From positions 21,921 to 85,920 of the forward strand of contig JADGJC010000176.1 of the NCBI GenBank assembly GCA_027596075.1: a stretch of 64,000 nt of DNA, read 5' to 3'. Shown here in pieces: positions 60,250-64,000 of the stretch. The stretch comes from Rhizophlyctis rosea. Taxonomy: Eukaryota; Chytridiomycota; Chytridiomycetes; Rhizophlyctidales; Rhizophlyctidaceae. Position 1 is the stretch's first letter. The number at the start of each line of letters is the position of its first letter. The translations under genes and the position numbers were made by a program. Under the pieces are notes generated by a model, which made no database searches, was not told where the DNA came from, and saw nothing but the letters and a program-made list of their open reading frames with translations.

Positions 60250-61173
60250 TCACCGCCCCTTCTTGAGCTCCTTATCTCTATTTGCGTATATCATCGTTGT
60301 GAAAGGTCTGACAGCCAAAAAAACATGTTCGTCAGTCCGTGTTGTCCGCTTTGACAGGATTTACGATCATGTAAACAAAAACTCACCCCTCAAAATACGT
60401 TGTGGCCACCCGGTAAACAACGTAAACAAGGCAAGATATGTAAACGCCAGCCGGGCTTCCTCGCCTGCAGGCATGTCAGTATTAGTAGTGATACATTCTT
60501 CAATACTCCGGTTAGGCACATACCACAGCGCCGTTCCCAAGAAACACATAGTTGATCCATTGTACATCGGGTTCTCCATCGTGTTGAAGGGAAAGCCTGT
60601 CACGCGCTTCTCCATCAAGATACCAAAGTAATCACCTAGCAAAAGCACGTCAGCCATGCCCCACTCCAGATTTACGTCAGGTTTGCGCAGCTTACCGAGA
60701 TACGTCCCGGTAACCCCCAATTTCCACATACTACTGAGAACTAACACGTTGCCCAGACCCAAAAGTAGCGCCCCAGATGCTTTTATGGGTAACGTGTCTA
60801 GGTTTTTGAGTTTCGGCTGGTTGTCTATTGCGAGCGTGAAGCTGGAATACCAGAATTGCGATTCAGCTTTGCGAATCGTGCATTACGACCGCTTACTATT
60901 ACTTACAGGTAATCTCGCAAAAGCCCAAATGTAAAAATGAGAAAGGCGAGCAGGTAACACCCTCGTAGAGCGGATCCCATTATTCTGGTCATGGTGTGGT
61001 TTCTGTACTCTATGTCAAACCAGATCAGAGACGTGCAGAAATGCGGACACTTAATAACCATTTGCCCACTCACCATTACGAGCGATAATATTCCATGCGA
61101 GCGGATTGAATATCACCGATCCGGCGGAAATCCACAACGTTGGCTGGGAGAAATCGACCTCGGCAGACGACAT
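60250..61173 (-). CDS. OPI3: Phospholipid methyltransferase (PEMT)
   Basis: ER membrane enzyme that methylates phosphatidyl-N-methylethanolamine (and the dimethyl form) with S-adenosylmethionine to make phosphatidylcholine. Exon 1 (MSSAEVDFSQPTLWISAGSV ... FNPLAWNIIARN) matches the OPI3/PEMT start. Later exons give EYRNHTMTRIMGSALRGCY, TGTYLGK, GDYFGILMEKRVTGFPFN, and MENPMYNGSTMCFLGTALW, the PEMT SAM-binding signature. The last two exons splice so that YVVYRVATTYFEG is followed by PFTTMIYANRDKELKKGR, restoring the conserved FEGPFT and ending with TGA at 60252-60250. About six exons, intact, roughly 200 residues, the size of OPI3 rather than CHO2. Confidence 0.92.
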
Positions 61174-61871
61174 TGTGGCGGGCAGCTGCGAATACACAGT
61201 AAACAATAAAGAGTCTCAGCTTGCAGTTCAAAATTTTGGCCTCGACAAGTGCGCAGTTCAACAGGAGATGCCCGTGTCTCCCGTCACCGTCAGCACACCC
61301 TCTCCTCTGGAGGACCCTTACTCGGGTAAGTCCATCGTCGACTAGACCATTCAGTGTGTTCAAATAGATGTGGGGGTCTGCGGCAAGAGCCAGATATCCG
61401 CGGCGCCGTCCTCCTAAGACTCACCACCTAGGGGAATAGGGTTGTTGAATGCAAAGACTCCTACCTTATCACGGGCTCCCCAGGATCTATTCTCAGTTGA
61501 AACTGCAAAAAGGTCTGGGAGCAGATTTCACTTCCAAGTTTCGACGTCACCTCAAATAAGGTCGAATTCGTGTGGCTTGTTTGACAGCTGGTCGAAATTT
61601 CCGCTGCGCAGCCAGTCTCTCCCAACTCTCTCCCCGAACTCCACCCGACTCGGAAGCAATCCATCATCCATATCATAGTCACATATCCCACTCCAAGAAC
61701 AATATTCCTTTCCCACACACATCTACACCCGAGTCAAACCATCACACATCCACTGGACTCGTATTCGCACCACCTCTACACTCCCTAACCAATCACACGC
61801 AAAGGCCGAGTGTCCCTCACGTTCAAGTCAAAAACAACTTCCTCCGCTTGAACGGCACGAAGCCCAGCACA
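61174..61871. promoter_or_regulatory. Divergent promoter region
   Basis: About 0.7 kb upstream of OPI3 (-) and of the uncharacterised ORF at 61872 (+). No gene recognised. Confidence 0.4.
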
Positions 61872-62364
61872 ATGGACGTCAACCAAAACCCGACCGTCCA
61901 ACGCGAACGTACCACCACAATTGCCGCTTCCTCCCGGTATCAAAGTGGCACGCCCAAAAACCCTATTGTCTTCGACGCCGAAGAGATCACCATCTACTTC
62001 CACTGCTGTCCCACGCTCCATCCCCCACAACACCACCAGCAGCAACAAAAAGCGCGGCAGACGCTCGAAAAAGACGGTCAACAACCCAATCGTCGTCTAC
62101 GACGCAGGTTTCGACCCGGATGCGCCGGTACCAGAGCCCTTCTCCGGCGACACCTTCTACAATGATCACCCCGCCCCTCAAACCCCGCGCGACCTGCTCG
62201 CCACCTACCGCAACGCCTATCGCGCATATACACGGCTGCCAACTGCGATACGTCCTGGCAATTGGAACGAGGGGAAGGTGGACCTTGAACAGCTCATCCT
62301 CCATGCACGCACGGAGGTCGCGAACGAGGCAACTGCCGGACAAAGTCAGACGTTGGAAGAGTAG
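61872..62364 (+). CDS. Uncharacterised protein, frame broken near 61990
   Basis: The ATG at 61872 begins MDVNQNPTVQRERTTTIAAS and continues GTPKNPIVFDAEE. Further on, another frame without any ATG of its own encodes KKRGRRSKKTVNNPIVVYDAG, then FDPDAPVPEPFSGDTFYNDH, DLLATYRNAYRAYTRLP and HARTEVANEATAG, ending at 62364. The NPIVFDA and NPIVVYDA motifs in two frames suggest one gene with an internal repeat, split by a one-base shift between about 61955 and 62030. An AAAAA run at 61953 is a possible error site. No family recognised. Confidence 0.45.
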
Positions 62365-62386
62365 CACTCGCGGGAAGTGATGAAAA

Positions 62387-62604
62387 ACAATTGGCGTTGG
62401 CTTGCTTGGTTTCTTCCCCCAAATCGCCCTTCACGACAGCAATCGCGGCTTTCGGTGAATCCCCTTCTTCCTTTGCAAAGTGCTGCCCTAATTCGCATCC
62501 GTCGTTTGTGTTTGTGTGAGATTCCACGCACACCACAACCAAAGCATCAAAACAGGGAGACTGAACGGAAACGAGAACAATTGGCTTTGTCTTGCTTGGT
62601 TTCT
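62387..62604. repeat. Imperfect direct repeat, 28 bp
   Basis: acaattggcgttggcttgcttggtttct at 62387 recurs as acaattggctttgtcttgcttggtttct at about 62577, with two differences. The coordinates span both copies and the spacer. Confidence 0.6.
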
Positions 62605-63902
62605 GGACCTCTGGAAACTGCTTTCGCTGCTAGCTGCGTGTGGTCATCCCCCAGTTCTGTGCATGGCGTTATCCTAGTTCCTTGCTCTTTTGAAACCCTT
62701 TGCGGACTTTGTGTTCAATTCAGAAATATATGCGAGTCTTTCTTCATAACGATCACTGGGAGGAGTTTGATCTGATCACTCTCGTAAAGTCTACATGATT
62801 TTGAAGTATTGCAGAAAGGCCCTACTGTTCATGCCATCGTGGTGGTTGCTGGCGTTCTTGGCTTCGAGGCGGCGCGTTGATACCACCAGGAGGAATCACA
62901 TGACGGCCCGGACAACTCCCTCGACTCATTGAAACAATCTTGGTTGTTCAGTGAAGGCCCAGCTGAGTCTGGTGCCGATCGTGTTCCAGGAGATATAATT
63001 CTCTCACTCTCACGCGACTTCCGCTCATTTTTGAATCAACCAAACGTCGCTACAGTTAATGCTCATCTGTGTAAAGTTGGAACTTCCACAGTCAAAGACC
63101 TCCTCCGGATTGTCCCCATTATCTCAATCCCTCTGTCGGAGGGCACGTCTTGCCTCGACGCTGTTTGTTCGCGGTTCCCTCCCCATCCCATATGGAAGTT
63201 TCAATGAATGAAGCTGTTGAACACGCCGAGTCCCGTGGAAGAGCCCATGACGTTCGCACTGGTGGTGATCCTTTTTTTGATTGACAGTATTGAGAGTTGT
63301 AGGTACGTCCATTCTTCGTGACGGCCTCGAAAATGCTCTGCATAGAACTTGACTTGTTTTGATCTCTCCCGAATATGAGTGCTGGAGTCACCACAAAATT
63401 TTGTGTCCGATGTTGTTGATTGAAAAAATTGGGTGATTGTCATTGCGATCATCATCAGCATTGCTGGTTGAAGTCGACTGCCCTGAGGCGATGCCCGTCT
63501 CGCCACAGCCGGCATTGCATCTGCCGCCCAATCCGAAGGCAACGATTATCTCCACACACACACCTTTTGAGTCTGAACAGAAGGGAATCATAAATTACTC
63601 TATTGCATTTCCTCTCAAAGACCTGCTTTGATATTTCATTGATTGCCCTTCAATATTGACAAGATACCTAAGCGATTTCCCTCCTTGTGATACATTGCAC
63701 CGTCGGATAGATCTCATTGTTGCACATAGTCCCCTTCAACGGAAAGCTGCACCCCCGCGTGTTTGTGGCTTGCGTGGCTCACGGAAAATTTCCTTTCATG
63801 GTTAAATGATCAGTGACATCAGTAAACAAACATTGCATTACATTGCGTATACGGTCTCTTCCCACCTTTTTCACCCATCTCTGCGCCATTGCGCAAGACA
63901 AA
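62605..63902. other. No supported gene
   Basis: About 1.3 kb with only short, unrelated open frames on both strands. I see nothing I can name. Confidence 0.4.
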
Positions 63903-64000
63903 ATGCTCCTGCACAGTAGTATAAGATACGGCATCCGCAAGGAACCTCCTGAAGAGTATGATAGTAACTACAGTAGCCCTGAGTCTGAATTTGACTCAGA
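63903..64000 (+). CDS. Possible gene start running off the window
   Basis: An ATG at 63903 opens MLLHSSIRYGIRKEPPEEYD and stays open to the window edge (about 32 codons, Ser/Glu-rich). Too short to identify; it may be chance. Confidence 0.2.
   Translation, partial: MLLHSSIRYGIRKEPPEEYDSNYSSPESEFDS

Overview
The window is eukaryotic nuclear DNA from a fungus. Genes are dense, on both strands, and split by many short GT-AG introns of roughly 45-160 bases. I infer an early-diverging zoosporic (chytrid-like) fungus, mainly because an Abi/SCAR-complex protein is present (a module typical of crawling cells and missing from most Dikarya). No genome comparison was possible. Two 10-N scaffold gaps occur, at 8717-8726 and 32634-32643.

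Layout. 0.4-8.6 kb: glutathione reductase (+), choline kinase (-), a Frag1/DRAM/Sfk1 membrane protein (+) and a mitochondrial SSB (-). 9-19 kb: two F-box-like paralogues in opposite orientation on either side of a large Abi-like actin regulator carrying polyproline, WH2 and SH3 parts, then a broken F-box/ankyrin gene. 19.7-30 kb: a type II membrane PC-esterase-like protein, a class I glutamine amidotransferase, a GCIP-family protein, a small NDUFA4-like protein with a GC-AG intron, and the mRNA-decay factor PAT1. 30-49 kb: SET/MYND protein, F-box/LRR-like protein, APH-like kinase, NmrA-like reductase, ribophorin I (OST1), HMCES/SRAP abasic-site protein, SUA5, phosphoserine aminotransferase, a second SET protein and a TBC Rab-GAP. 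49.2-55 kb: a stretch with no intact gene, holding fragments broken by stops, frameshifts and a deletion; the clearest is an eIF3a pseudogene. 55.7-64 kb: HGSNAT-like acyltransferase, a degenerate tRNA-Met-like element, a multi-pass membrane protein, the OPI3/PEMT methyltransferase, and an uncharacterised frame-broken ORF.

Most genes are housekeeping and not organised as a pathway cluster. Choline kinase and OPI3 both supply phosphatidylcholine but lie 55 kb apart. The most distinctive items are the Abi-polyproline-WH2-SH3 protein, the gene-decay stretch, the HMCES tail with two PCNA-box-like motifs, and the set of four F-box-type genes in 25 kb. Gene ends and most start codons were read from the sequence; internal splice sites were inferred by eye from frame continuity and family similarity.
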